Below are positions 19,270 through 29,779 of a stretch of DNA of 64,000 nt, one piece after another (within the stretch, counting starts at the first letter, position 1; each line of letters begins with the position of its first letter). Source of the DNA: Paramacrobiotus metropolitanus (Eukaryota; Tardigrada; Eutardigrada; Parachela; Macrobiotidae); the NCBI RefSeq assembly GCF_019649055.1, contig NW_026570312.1, positions 248,001 to 312,000 of the forward strand, in the 5' to 3' direction. Both the position numbers and the translations under genes were made by a program. Below the pieces are notes generated by a model that was not told where the DNA came from, searched no databases, and saw only the letters and a list, made by a program, of their open reading frames with translations.

Positions 19270-19625
19270 CAATAAAGGTTGTGTGAAATGAGATGCACAC
19301 AATGTCGAACTGCCCCGTCAAGTGCGACTTGAAGATCTCCTCCAGCTTCTGAGACCCCCCCCCCCCCTGCCTCGTAGGTGGCCGGCAGAGGACACGAACG
19401 GACCACAAAGAAACCCTCCAGCACGCGCCATTTTGGCCAGTCCTCGGCCGGGGGCGACGAGGCCACCTGGTGCAGGGGAAGCAGCTCCTGGATGGTACCG
19501 TGGGACATCTGTACTTGTACGCATTCGCAGTTATCATTGCTGTAGCACTGCAGGCGCACGTCCTTGGCAGGATACCAGGTCTTTCCACCATACCACGGTT
19601 CCTTCATGGACCTGGACGCAAATTC
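19270..19625 (-). pseudogene. Fragment of FMRP-like/F-box family exon 1
   Basis: The minus-strand frame reads EPWYGGKTWYPAKDVRLQCY, CVQVQMSHGTIQELLPLHQV and LEGFFVVRSCPLP. This aligns with the second Agenet-like unit and the KH0-like start of the intact gene at 24220 (WTWYPGKAVALGEY, YVEVQLPYGAVMQLVPRFQV, VEGWAFVTRCCQLP). It starts mid-exon, has no F-box partner nearby and contains a run of G. It is therefore a solitary fragment rather than a gene. Confidence 0.7.
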
Positions 19626-19633
19626 GGTCCTGA

Positions 19634-20099
19634 CATTGTGATATTGTAGAAAAATGGGGGATGCAAAATCGTAGAAACTAGAAGCACTAAAACACGGGCT
19701 TGGTGATCATCTAAAGAACGCTTGTAATACTGTTGACGTTGACAGAGCACTTCTTCGTACAGTAAATATCCACTTGGCCTGACGGCTGCCGCTTCGGAGC
19801 TGTCGATTGCACATACAGATACTTACTTCAGGCTGTTTTACGCGGTGCTGAATTGTTGATTGATGCCGTGTCATGCTAAAATTACGAATAATAGACACCT
19901 GTATTGCGCGTTTATTCTGGTAACCTGGTAACCTTATTCTGGTAGCCTTGCTCTCCGTACTTCCACTCTGTTGTAATAAGTGTGTAATAAGTACAGCAAA
20001 ATACGAGCATGATTAGAAAATAAATACGTAACTAGTATCATATACGATAACATGTGGGCCAATAGTGTGTTTCGGAAAGATTTGATGGAAACCAGAATA
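19634..20099. other. No gene seen
   Basis: AT-rich sequence without a convincing ORF, splice pattern or repeat. Confidence 0.4.
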
Positions 20100-20375
20100 A
20101 ATTTATGGTCAGAGAGTTGTCAGTATTCCTTCCACGAAACGCCGGTCAGTAAAACGTCGGTCAACATTTTAGTATGTATACAAAATTTAATTGTCTCAAA
20201 CATTTTGTCGGTCAGCAAGGAGTCGTCAGGAAATCTTCGGTGTCTGCCAACTGTCTTTTAGCAAAATGTCGCCCGCGATTTGTTGTTTCAGCAAATTGTC
20301 GGGTAAACATTTTGCCGGTGCTGACGACCATTTAAATTGGTCGTCAGCAAGCTGTCGGTCAGCGAGTTGTCGGTG
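20100..20375. repeat. Degenerate GTCGGTCAGCAA-type repeats with a perfect palindrome
   Basis: The motif TTGTCGGTCAGCAA and close variants recur about eight times. An 11-bp palindrome (gctgacgacca/tggtcgtcagc, 7-nt spacer) lies at 20320-20348. A related tract in the opposite orientation lies at 38106-38185, so this is a dispersed family, perhaps a decayed satellite or transposon subterminal region. Confidence 0.5.
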
Positions 20376-20456
20376 TGCCCTTGCAAATACAGCTCATACC
20401 TATATCTGCATCCTCGAAGAAACTATAGAAATGGAGCGAGTTATGAGCCATCGGTG

Positions 20457-20478
20457 TATAAATTCGTTTCCATCGAGA
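20457..20478 (+). promoter_or_regulatory. Orphan copy of the conserved TATA-type promoter motif
   Basis: TATAAATTCGTTTCCATCG followed by AGA is identical to the motif upstream of the F-box genes at 24149-24170 and 34815-34836. No family exon follows here, so this looks like the promoter remnant of a lost copy. Confidence 0.5.
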
Positions 20479-20714
20479 GACTCATCACATCTTTGTTTCT
20501 TAGTTTTCACCGAAAATTTTAGAATATGGAAAAGAAGAAACAAATTTTCTTTATCGATAGCTTTCAGGTACATATTAAATAAAGAAATTTAACCGACGTG
20601 AAGGCTGGTGTTCACGAGACTAGAGATTCAAGTTCGAGAATGCAAATGCAACGTTAACATTAAAAAAGTTGTTTTTATAGATCCTATTGGAAGAACATCT
20701 TTACAGACTACAGT

Positions 20715-20751
20715 GTAGCTACACAGGTGACACAGTCACCTGTGTAGCTAC
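20715..20751. repeat. Perfect 16-bp inverted repeat within repeat Z
   Basis: Arms gtagctacacaggtga and tcacctgtgtagctac surround a 5-nt loop (cacag). Copy 2 of Z has only one arm (36322-36343), so the palindrome is specific to this copy. Confidence 0.75.
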
Positions 20752-20936
20752 CGTGACAGCCATAATAATAATAAGGATTAGGTTTTCATAAGTAACTGTT
20801 AACCCGAGCTCTTTAGCATGCAACGCAGCTGAACTTTCATACCACTGTTTTGTCATGGTCATGGTCGTTAGATGGCCAGTTGTCAAGGTAAGAAGGACAA
20901 CGTAGGACATTACCAAGTATTACAGATTTAAGTGCA

Positions 20937-20996
20937 TTTAAGATGCTTATACGAGCCAATTGTCTGTCAACAGTTGGCTCGTATAAGCATCTTAAA
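20937..20996. repeat. 23-bp perfect inverted repeat at the 5' junction of LINE-b
   Basis: Arms 20937-20959 and 20974-20996 are exact reverse complements with a 14-nt loop. The right arm is the LINE's own coding sequence (TVGSYKHLKS). The left arm is therefore an inverted copy added at the 5' end, as expected from snap-back or twin priming. Confidence 0.8.
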
Positions 20997-22616
20997 TCAG
21001 CTTTCCGCGAAAGCTTTCTCGATGACGACGCCCTGGGAGGAGAGCCAGACGATGTTTTTGACGACTTGTGTACGCTGAAAGAAGACTTGGAAAAACGTGG
21101 ACTGGTACTAAACATTGCTAAATGTGAGCTTGTGGTGGTTGGGTGGACCGAAGCAGACCGCAGTTCGGTTACGGCTGCCTTTCTCCAGTCATTTCCTGAC
21201 CTGAAGTGCCCGTCGTTGAAGGATTTGCAGTACCTTGGCGCACCACTTCATGACGATGCCGTTACCGGGGCGCTCGTCAGTGCAACGGAGGTAGTCGCCC
21301 GAATGACTGAACGTCTGCAAATTGCACCAGCCCACCAGGCACTCTATCTACTGCGATGCAGTATGGGACCGGTAAGGCTGCTTTACAAACTGCGTACCGG
21401 CCGATGCTACTTGCAAGAACCCTTGCTGGCTGAATTTGACACCATGATACGCGATAGCTTGTCCAAAATAACTAACACTGTTGTCACCGACGTGATCTGG
21501 ACGCAGGCGTCCCTTCCGGTTTCAAGAGGTGGTCTGGGCATTAGGAGCATTGTAAAGCTAGCACTGCCGGCCTTTCTGGCCTCGGCTTATTCAATAGCTC
21601 CCTTAGCCTCCGCCATTACGAATTTCCAGCCGGAGACGTATTGCAGTGAACCAACCACCAAATGGCAGCAGATGGCGAATCAAGACGCGCCACCACCTGA
21701 AGTTCGGGGAATGCAGAAAACGTGGGACGAACCTATTATAAGGTCACAACTGAGACTGTTGGAGCGGGCTTTCGCCAGCCAGGCGCGGATGCTGGCAGTC
21801 AGTACCAAAGAGGCGGGTGTATGGCTCCAAGCACTACCGGCAGCATCCCTTGGGAACCTACTGAACGACTCCAGCCTAAGGACAGCTGTAGCGCTGCGCC
21901 TTGGTGCATTGGTATGCACACCACACCAGTGCATTTGCGGTGACCAAGCGGATGAGCATGGATATCATGGTTCAAGTTGCAAGTTCAGTGCCGGACGGAA
22001 ACCGACCCATGAAAGCCTTAAAGCGGTAATTAAGCGTGCCTTTTCATCGGCCGGAATTGAAACTGAGCTGGAACCTCCCGGAATCTCCCGTACAGATGGC
22101 AAACGACCGGACGGAGTGACAATTTCCCCGTGGGAAAGAGGAAAGGCGCTGGCGTGGGATGTAACCTGCCGCAGCACCATGGCCTTGGCATACATCGCTT
22201 CCACATCCACTCAAGCCGGAGCGGCAGCAGCGCTAGCCGAGCGGAGCAAGACCGAGAAATACCGCAACATCACCCAAGATTACTGGTTCAAGCCCCTGGC
22301 TTTCTAGACCTACGGAACATTCGGACCAGAAACCACCCAGCTGCTGAACGTGCTAGGAAAGATGATCCAGCAGCAGTCAGGCGAACCGCGAGCACTAGAG
22401 TTTCTGCGTCAACGGATCAGCATCGAAATTCAGGGGGAAACGCAGCATCTATAATGGGAACAGCAACACCGGCGGCGAATTTAGACGAAATATTCTCTGT
22501 TATTCGCCCGCTTGTGTTTGTAGATGTTGTGTAACTCGCTTGTGTTTTTTAGTTTCTCACGATTTATGTAGAAAGTGTGAAAAATTTTGTTGCTACTACC
22601 GCGATTAAAATAGTCC
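20939..22616 (+). mobile_element. LINE-b: 5'-truncated RLE-type LINE inserted in repeat Z
   Basis: The insertion is flanked by AGTGCATT on both sides (20931-20938 and 22617-22624) and sits inside repeat Z. It starts just before the RT FLDDD box, so about half of the ORF is missing at the 5' end. 3' UTR runs from 22454 to 22616. Confidence 0.75.
20974..22453 (+). pseudogene. LINE-b RT palm/thumb, Cys-His motif and endonuclease
   Basis: Open from the inverted-repeat arm through FLDDDALGGEPDDVFDDL (RT catalytic block), ASLPVSRGGLGIRSI, the Cys-His motif CICGDQADEHGYHGSSC and the RLE signature GKRPDGVTISPWERGKALAW. A TAG stop at 22306-22308 interrupts it after KPLAF. The frame beyond still reads TYGTFGPETTQLLNVLGKMI and EFLRQRISIEIQGE before TAA at 22453. 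It is related to, but clearly diverged from, LINE-a. Confidence 0.85.
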
Positions 22617-22733
22617 AGTGCATTCATAAAGTACTGCATACTCTATCAAAAATAACTTTCATATGAACACAAATTCGTTGCATTTTGTTATTTGCTGCAA
22701 AAGAAAACGCCTTCGAAAAATAAACAATAAATA

Positions 22734-23523
22734 CAGTGAAACCTCATCGTACGTACACCCCGAGAAACGTACACCCCTCTATTACGTACGATAAATGCTG
22801 TACCGAATTACGCCGTAGACTATAGCATACGGGGGAACCTCTACGTGACGTACACCTCAGCGTTGTGTACACGTACACTTTTCTTGTGTACCGCATAAGC
22901 ATTGAACTGTACGCAGTCACCTCGTGAATGCGTACACCGCTGTTTCAGAACTGAATCTTTTAAACTTTCTTATCTTCTTTCTTTGTTTCAGAACTGAACT
23001 GAAAATCCAAAGATTTAAAGCAAGCTCACAGGAAATCGTTAGATTTTTATACCTAGATTTAGGCCTTGTCCCGAATTCGAAGCGAATCTCGTTATGGTAC
23101 GGTTGCTCAACCGCACGAGGTAGCTGTATGCAGTGGCCACGCCTACAGATACGGTACGCGAAGCCACCTCGCGAGGTGGAGTTGCTGTATCGCAACGAGA
23201 TTCGCTTTGAATTCGGGACGAGGCCTTAGGCTTTTATAATCTTTGCTGCTAAAAGTGTGCAAGAGGGTTGTTCTCGTCTGTTCACATACATAATATGCAA
23301 ACTGATGTAATTTTGAGTAAACAGATAAAGCACGTGCATTTTTAAGGTTTATGCGGTGCGCACTGCGCAGTATGTACAATACTCAGCATTCTATAGTGGG
23401 GTAGTGCCCTGAGTATTTAGTCACCTCCAGGGGGGCTGGGGGTAGTTAATCTGAATTCCGTACACCCCTGAATTACGTACGAAATTTTTCGTACGGAGGT
23501 GTACGTATTTCAGAGGTTTCACG
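22734..23523. mobile_element. Pogo/Tigger-like non-autonomous DNA transposon
   Basis: The termini CAGTGAAACCTC (left) and GAGGTTTCACG (right) are inverted and extend inward with TACGTACACC-type blocks. TA lies on both sides (22732-22733, 23524-23525). Tc1/mariner-pogo elements use TA targets, and Tigger ends read CAGTGAAACCTC. No transposase ORF. It contains a second MITE at 23059-23228. Confidence 0.75.
23059..23228. mobile_element. PIF/Harbinger-like MITE nested in the Tigger-like element
   Basis: 170 bp including a TTA duplication at each end. The inverted ends read GGCCTTGTCCCGAATTC and GGCCTCGTCCCGAATTC (on opposite strands), and pairing extends about 60 bp with mismatches. A TTA/TWA target duplication and GGCC start fit Harbinger MITEs. 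Confidence 0.65.
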
Positions 23524-23566
23524 TACACATATAAATAAATTTATATTTATTTAATATAAATTTAAA

Positions 23567-23900
23567 GCCGCCGCCGAACTGGCTTGCCGGGAGAAGATTG
23601 GAAAATACAAGTCGCTTACTGATCGCTGTAATTTTGTCCCTTTTGCATGTGAGACTTTTGGCACCTGGTGTGAGACCGGCATTGTTACGTTAAAGGAGAT
23701 TGGTAAGAAGTTATTTTTAAGGACGGGCGAGAGCCGCTCTACCTGTTTTTTGTTTCAACGTTTAAGTTTGGAGATTATGCGGGGTAATGCTATGAGTGTC
23801 TTGTGCACAGTCCCTTCCCACGTTAATTGGGACAAATTCTTCATTTGATTATATTTGTTGAGCGAAGCTCGCCTTGTACATATTGAGAAATAAAAACTAA
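23567..23900 (+). pseudogene. LINE-c: 3' end of an RLE-type LINE
   Basis: The frame 23567-23848 reads AAAELACREKIGKYKSLTDR, CNFVPFACETFGTW, and EIGKKLFLRTGESRSTC then FLFQRLSLEIMRGNAMS, ending in TGA. It aligns with the last ~95 residues of LINE-a. A short 3' UTR with AATAAA near 23889 follows. It is a strongly 5'-truncated insertion. Confidence 0.8.
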
Positions 23901-24148
23901 ATAAATTTACTCTGCTTAGTCTGCTAGTCCGCTTTCCGTGGTGACTGCTCCGCCCGCCCACCGAGCCACGGCTTCGTTAACAAATATAGGTAGCACTGGC
24001 ATTCGATTTTCGAATCATTTTTCTCAAGATCCATTCGAATTTGGAAACATATTTTGAAAAGCTACGTTCTAGAACTGGATCCTTCTTGAATAGTGGACAA
24101 CCGAGGCGAATTGGTAATTTTCTTTCGCATACCTGAACTGCGATAGCA

Positions 24149-24170
24149 TATAAATTCGTTTCCATCGAGA
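24149..24170 (+). promoter_or_regulatory. Core promoter of the FMRP-like/F-box gene (TATA type)
   Basis: TATAAATTCGTTTCCATCG plus AGA lies 50-71 bp upstream of the ATG at 24220. The same 22 bases occur upstream of the paralogue at 34151-34765 and alone at 20457. About 300 bp of upstream DNA is also shared with the 34 kb copy, but this motif is among its best conserved parts. Confidence 0.6.
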
Positions 24171-24219
24171 AACGCGACGAACCATAGTCTGTTTTAATTC
24201 ACGACCTCCTCAGTGCACC

Positions 24220-26733
24220 ATGCTGATTTACGGCGACGTAGCGCACCAAGTATGCGGATGGAACGCGGTGGACGTCCTCGTCGACGGATTGCTCCAGCAC
24301 GGCCGTGCCATCAACACCGTGGAGAGCGGCCTTATCGTGGATTTCGAGTGTACCACCCAGTGCGCGCAGCACGTCGAATTCGGCAACATCTTCCACACCG
24401 AGCATTTCTACAACAACGCCTACAACCCGGGTGACGCGGTGCAGGTGCTTTTGCGCCCCCATCCCACCGCGCCCTGGACGTGGTACCCGGGGAAGGCGGT
24501 GGCCCTGGGAGAGTACGACCCCCAGGGGCGGGGCCGCGATGCGCAGTACGTGGAAGTGCAGCTGCCGTACGGCGCCGTCATGCAGCTGGTCCCCCGTTTC
24601 CAGGTCCGCCGACCGCCCTCGGAGGACGATTGTGAGGGCGCGCGGGTGGAGGGGTGGGCGTTTGTCACCCGATGCTGTCAGCTGCCGGCCGACTGGGATA
24701 AAGTTCTGCCCGCGGTGCGGGAGCGCTTCCAGTTCTCACTGAATCAGCATCGTCTACTGTGCACCGTCGTACACGGCCAGACACTACTCTATCTGCAGCG
24801 CGAAGCTGGCACCCCAATCACAGCTCAGAAAGTGGTAAGACCGTTACGGTTCACGTCGCGATGGCATCTTTTGATTGGCTTTTTTTATTACAGTACTTGC
24901 TCGGTCTGTTGCTGTCGTAATTGATTTATTATTAAAAAAATAATAACTAGGTATACAGTTTATACTGTACAGTGTACGCATAATTATTGATGATGTCTAC
25001 ACTGGGTAACGTGCTTTTTGAGAGAACATAAGAGAAAAGGACCACTCAGTTTCTGAAGCAGGGAATCAGTGTAGCTTTTATGCGAGGTAACGCTGCTTGT
25101 GTTCAGGAATCGTTTTGCATCGATAAGAGACTGGATGAAATGTATTATGTGCTGGAATGATGAGAACCCCAAAATTTCGAGTTTAACCAATCATAATGTG
25201 AATGACCCAATATAAATTTTTCAATTATCGCGTATCAATAAATACTTACTGGTAAATTGATAATTGTTAGCTACTCCAAAGTTCTACAATGTTTTGCCCG
25301 CACAGCCGCTTCCAGGCTCACAACTGACGCACATGAGCGATTTCCTTCAGCATAAAGAGTAGTCTGTTATTACTGTGAAAATCTCTTTTCTGTCTAAAAC
25401 AGTTTATGTTTGCATTTACAGCTTGAAATAGCTAGTTTATTGTACTTGTTTCTGAACTTTTTTAAATAGAAAAAAACTTTATGTGACGAAATCACAAAGG
25501 AAACGAATGGAATCAGAACTGGATAAAGGTTTTATTATTTGCATCTAGTTTATTATTGGTATTTCATTACGTTTATTTTGCAGGAAGAAGCCTTTGAACT
25601 AGCGAAGAATCCGAAGCCGGATAGCGGCACGTCCGTGTCACCGAGGACGAAGCGGAAATTTTGGCGGACCAGTGCACCGCGACTAAAACGCCGGATTTCT
25701 TGTCTGTACAACGACGAAGCCGAGACCGAGCCGAGCCTGTCCCTTCCCCCGGAAATACTGCTGGAGATCTTCCAGACCCTGGACTCGATTGAGCGCATCC
25801 GCTGCCAGCGTGTGCATCCCCTGTGGAACCTTCTTCTCACCACCGACGCCCACTTCCCCGTGGTGCGCGTCTCCGGGATGGGCAATGACTACGGAGACGT
25901 GCTGTATCCGCAGCAGCACATCTACTGGGTTTTGGCCGGTCTGCTGACATGTCTCAACAGCCGCACCACGATGCTGGTTCTGACCGATGTGGAGGAAACT
26001 CATGCGTCGGATGATCTCGTCAAACTGATCCCGTACATTCGCGGGAATCAGCGCGTACCGGTGCTGGTGCTGTTTAAGTGCAAGTTCGATCACGGGCTGC
26101 ACATGTCCCGTTTGGTGGCAGCCTGTTTTGCACTTGGTGAGAGATTGATATGGAAGAACTGTACCCTAGAGGATGGCAAACTGAAGGCAGTAGTAACGCA
26201 GTACACCTTTCGCCAACTGTCATCCGAGCAGATGGAACGGCAGCTGTGGGATCTGTTCGAGAGCAATCTGGTTCTCACGAAGCCGCTGAATCGGCCGGCG
26301 ATTTCCCAGTGGTTCGTCGACTGCGTGGCTCAACGGCGCCAGGACCGATTATACGAGATTGAGCGGGTAAGGCGCTAATTTTGCGTTGCGCATCCACAGC
26401 TTTCCTAAAATACAAAAATTGCGTCGCGTTCTTGTGGTTGTCAACAGGCTATTGGCACATAAAACACAAATTCGTACGCCACCATTTCATCAGATAAGTT
26501 TTCATTTGGCGGGCATTCTCGTAGGTGCTCGACTCTTATCACAGCCGCGATCCGCGGTCGCCTGCAAATTCCCGTCCGCAGAAATGGACGCGGTCCGCTC
26601 TGCGTGCAGTGGATATCAGCCAGCTGACCGTCCTGACAGTAGCTGCATTGGACAAAGTAATGAACCCTCCGGCAGCGAAATAGACAGACTGTTCCGGATT
26701 GGTTCTCTTCTCATTAACTTTGTCTGTTGTTGA
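24220..26733 (+). CDS. FMRP N-terminal-like / F-box protein, three exons
   Basis: Exons 24220-24834, 25584-26366 and 26545-26733, with phase-0 GT-AG introns (donors GTAAGA and GTAAGG; acceptors TTTTGCAG and TATCACAG), encode about 528 residues. Exon 1 has two Tudor/Agenet-like units: AVDVLVDGLLQHGRAINTVE to about residue 48, then GDAVQVLLRPH...WTWYPGKAVAL...YVEVQLPYGAVMQLVPR. A KH0-like segment (VTRCCQLPADWDKVLPAVRE) follows. This order matches the FMRP/FXR N-terminal domain. Exon 2 starts basic, then carries an F-box (LPPEILLEIFQTLDSIERIR...PLWNLLLT) and leucine-rich repeat-like segments (RTTMLVLTD, VPVLVLFK). F-box proteins recruit substrates to SCF ubiquitin ligases; the Agenet part might read methylated ligands. 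All domain calls are by eye. The third exon is the least certain; it is supported by a matching splice arrangement in the 37 kb copy. Confidence 0.75.
24995..25163 (+). pseudogene. LINE-d: short LINE 3' fragment in intron 1 of the F-box gene
   Basis: The segment includes FMRGNAACVQESF and ends near TGGAATGA. It aligns with MMRGNAACVQKRF of the LINE end at 58.9-59.7 kb. Only about 55 codons of the C-terminus remain. Confidence 0.6.
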
Positions 26734-27379
26734 TGTTTTCTCGTTTTGAATTACCTTTTTGTCAGCCTTACTGCTGATCTTTGTTCGCCACTTCGCAGTC
26801 GGTATATTCTCATTGCGGATCGAAAGAGACATCCATTAATCTTTAATAATAACGGTCACTTCATTTAGCTACTTCGCTGTGTGTAATTACCTTTTCTTGG
26901 AGCAAATTACAAAATTTAATAACTACGCTTTTTATTCATGGTAAAGAGCAGGTTACTCGTATTTTTGGGGGGCTATGGCCGCTATGCAGTATTTTGTGAT
27001 GCAATGCCGCGCTCGCTCCGTGCACGTGTATAAATACAGTAAATATGTGTACATATATTAATATTTGGAAGTGGATCGATACCGATTACATGTGTGCACC
27101 GCATCGATTACCTGCAAGCTATCGATACATGTGTGCACCGCATCGATTACCTGCAAGCTATCGATAAAGAAATTTTTTTTCTTTCTCTTTCCATTACCTG
27201 GAATTTTCGGTGAACAACTAAAAAACGCAGATGTGATCAGTCTAATGCCTCGTTTCCACTTCAGTAGTTTCGTCGAGCACGCAAATGTGAAGTATGTTGA
27301 AATTTTCAGAGTACAGAATTTGTGTATTTGCTAATACAGACTGTACTGTGAAAGGTGATTGCAAAATTGTTTTTTTTAA
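26734..27379. other. Downstream of the F-box gene; no other gene seen
   Basis: AT-rich flank. It holds only the 39-bp tandem duplication listed separately. Confidence 0.4.
27087..27164. repeat. Perfect 39-bp tandem duplication
   Basis: Two exact copies (27087-27125 and 27126-27164) starting TACATGTGTGCACCGCATCG. The unit is 13 codons long, so it keeps any frame, but no gene is apparent. Confidence 0.9.
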
Positions 27380-27759
27380 AAAAATAGGAGACTGAATGGA
27401 AAGATATTTTTTGATGCCACAAATTGTTCAGTTTTGCAGCCGCGTTAAGAATTCACGCGTTATAAATTCAATTATTTCGGAGTAATGGAAAAAATTGTAC
27501 GCGCAGTCATGTGCGTCCTAGAAACTGACCGGCTGCATGGAAACCGGACGGTGACAACGCATTCGATGGCCGTCATGCACAGTCGGTAGAGTGAAAAATG
27601 GATATACATTATACCCGGTACGCCCTCGGCACCGTGAGTATTGCACGTCAACTCTGCGTTTAATCCGCGGGCTGTGACTTTATCGCTAATCTTATTTAAA
27701 TTTGCGGAAACCAACACCCTGCAAATGCTCCAGGTCCATTCAATACTACAAAGCACACT

Positions 27760-29470
27760 TTAACTTAGTCGCCAAAGCCACACACAGAAAAACAAAATGC
27801 CCAGCATAAACTCCGTCGACGGCCCGTCACTGATGACAGCGAGTAGTCGGGGCACATGGTGATGCACCGCACACGGGACACTCCTGCCCACCTGCAAAAT
27901 GCCATCGTCATTGTGCCGCGCGGTTAGCCATGCCAGAAGGAGATTATCACACGAGCAAGTACCAGTCGCTATTTAAACGCTAATATAATTTCCCCATACG
28001 CGTACAACTGAATTCAGAGGCTCCATTGCTGCATACTACAGTGTATGATTCAGTAGCACTTCGTGCTAACGCGAACAAGCCAAGAGGAAGTCGATATCTC
28101 TACTTCGATTTGTCTCGTATTTCGGTCGCTGCGTAAAACGTCTTCCGGATTGGACACGCATGTATTCCTCCTCACAACGAAATTTTCAGCAATCCTCTCT
28201 TGTGTTAGTACAGAAAACATTCCTTATAAAAATCCCATGTAACTATACAGATCATCCAGGCCCGTAGGGAGACCCCTCGCCCATTTTCAAAAATGTACCC
28301 TCCCACAATTTTCATCGGATACTTTTTCTGAATACACCGTTGAACTCGCCGTGAAATTCTGAACAAAACGGTTGAGGCCGATTTTTGAAATTCGTTTACC
28401 CCCAAAAATCGACATCCACGGACGGTAGCCAATCCGACACCCTAGCCTTGGGGCTATTCCCCTTGGCCAGGGGGAATGCCCCAAGAACTGCGTTGTTGTA
28501 TTGGCGACCGCCCGGGAAAACGAATTCTCCGATGAACGAAATTCAAGAATCCCTTTCAACCATTTTTTCAGAATTTTACGGCGATTTCAATGGTAGATTC
28601 AGAAAAATTATGAGATGAAAATTGTGAAAGTAGTACAATTTTGAAAACGCGCAAGGGAATTCCCCAAAAGGGACGCTGTCGTAACAGCGACCGCCCGATG
28701 ATTTCGACTTGGGGGGATAGCGAATTTCGAAAATCGGCCACAACCGTTTTGTTCAGAATTTCACGGCGAGTTTAATGGTGTATTCAGAAAAATTTTCCAA
28801 TAAAAATTGTGGGAGAAGTACATTTGCGAAAATGGGCGAGGGGTCTCGCTACGGGCCTGAGATCATCCATAGGTTTTCAGAAAAATTCAACCGAAATTAG
28901 AAACCTCCAGAGCAGATGCAAGAGCGTGCGCGACCGGTGATCAGTTTATTGTCCTATACGCAGAGTGACCGCCATATTATAAGAAAAATCGAAATGTAGT
29001 TTTGGAACGAAGATCTGTACTAACCAACTGGGTGGACGTTGCAGCTCGCAGGTTGGCCATATCCTGCTGCAGGGTCGCCACTGTAGCCGTCAAATTGGCG
29101 ACGGTGGTCTCCAACTTGCCGACGGTGGTCTCCAGCTTGCCGACGGTGGTCTCCAACTTGCTGACGGTGGTCTCCAAGGTGCCGACTTTGGTCTTCAGCG
29201 TGCCGACGGTGGTCTTCAGTGTCCCGATGGTCGCTTTTCGTTTGACGCTGCTTGTCCGGAGCTCGTCGATGTCTTTCCGCAGTTCCTTGTTGTTTTGCAA
29301 AAGAACCTTGGTCTCTTCCAGCAGCTGCTGGTTCTGCTTGTGCAGCTGCTGGTTCTGTTTATGCAGCTGATACTGCTCAGCCTGCAGCTGATTCTGCTGG
29401 ACCCGCAGCCGCGCCATGTTGTCCATGAGCTCTTGAAGCAGAGAGACCGACACGTGCTCCTGTGCAATGG
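27760..29470 (-). CDS. Coiled-coil protein with hydrophobic C-terminal tail, copy 1 (incomplete model)
   Basis: The internal exon 29025-29470 (minus) lies between an acceptor TCTGATTTTAG and a donor GTTAGT. It encodes AQEHVSVSLLQELMDNMARL and a Gln-rich then LETTVGKLETTVGK-type heptad coiled coil of 7-residue periodicity. The last exon ends at TAA 27760-27762 and reads NDDGILQV ... VPRLLAVISDGPS, then LGILFFCVWLWRLS. That is one hydrophobic stretch right at the C-terminus, suggesting a tail-anchored or membrane-associated protein. Both exons, their phase and the splice sites are conserved in copy 2. First exon and promoter are unresolved; they may lie around 30.2-30.5 kb. A MITE sits in the intron. 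Confidence 0.5.
28257..28859. mobile_element. hAT-type MITE with long inverted repeats
   Basis: The ends read CAGGCCCGTAG inward from both sides, and inverted repeats of about 150 bp continue with high similarity. An exact 8-bp duplication AGATCATC flanks it (28249-28256, 28860-28867), as expected for hAT transposons. The matching site in the segmental copy at about 39860 has no element. No transposase ORF. Confidence 0.85.
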
Positions 29471-29779
29471 CTAAAATCAGAATCAGCTATCAGGTTTACA
29501 CAACTACGGATTAGTTCCAATACACCAGATCATGACACCAACAAGCACTTGCGATTTATAAAGCCGATTTATATAAATCATTTTAACCAGTTTCTACCAG
29601 CGCGACATTTTTTGTCATGTGAACTGGCTGTTGCCGGGTTAAAGATATCTCGCTGAAGAGACGTCAGGTGCTTTATTAAACCATCTATCTAGTACACATC
29701 GCGCAAATTTTAAAGAGGTCGAAAGATGTTCTCCAGTTTCACTGCCAGCGTCAGGAAAAATTAGAAACCACTAATATTG

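Larger units (their letters stand above)
20622..22730 (-). repeat. Interspersed repeat Z, copy 1, interrupted by LINE-b
   Basis: 20622-20938 and 22617-22730, read on the minus strand, are homologous to 35352-36568 on the plus strand. Shared blocks include TTCGAAGGCGTTTTCTTTTG, AGTATGCAGTACTTT, GAGCTCGG..AACAGTTACT, CCTGTGTAGCTACA and TCTCGAACTTGAATCT. It is probably non-autonomous. LINE-b is inserted within it. Confidence 0.65.

Noticed and set aside
19355-19368. C-run (14 bases) as a structural signal
   Set aside because: A single homopolymer inside a gene-family fragment; probably slippage.
23059-23228. Long hairpin as a microRNA precursor
   Set aside because: Inverted ends with a TTA duplication fit a MITE better, although MITEs can give rise to small RNAs.
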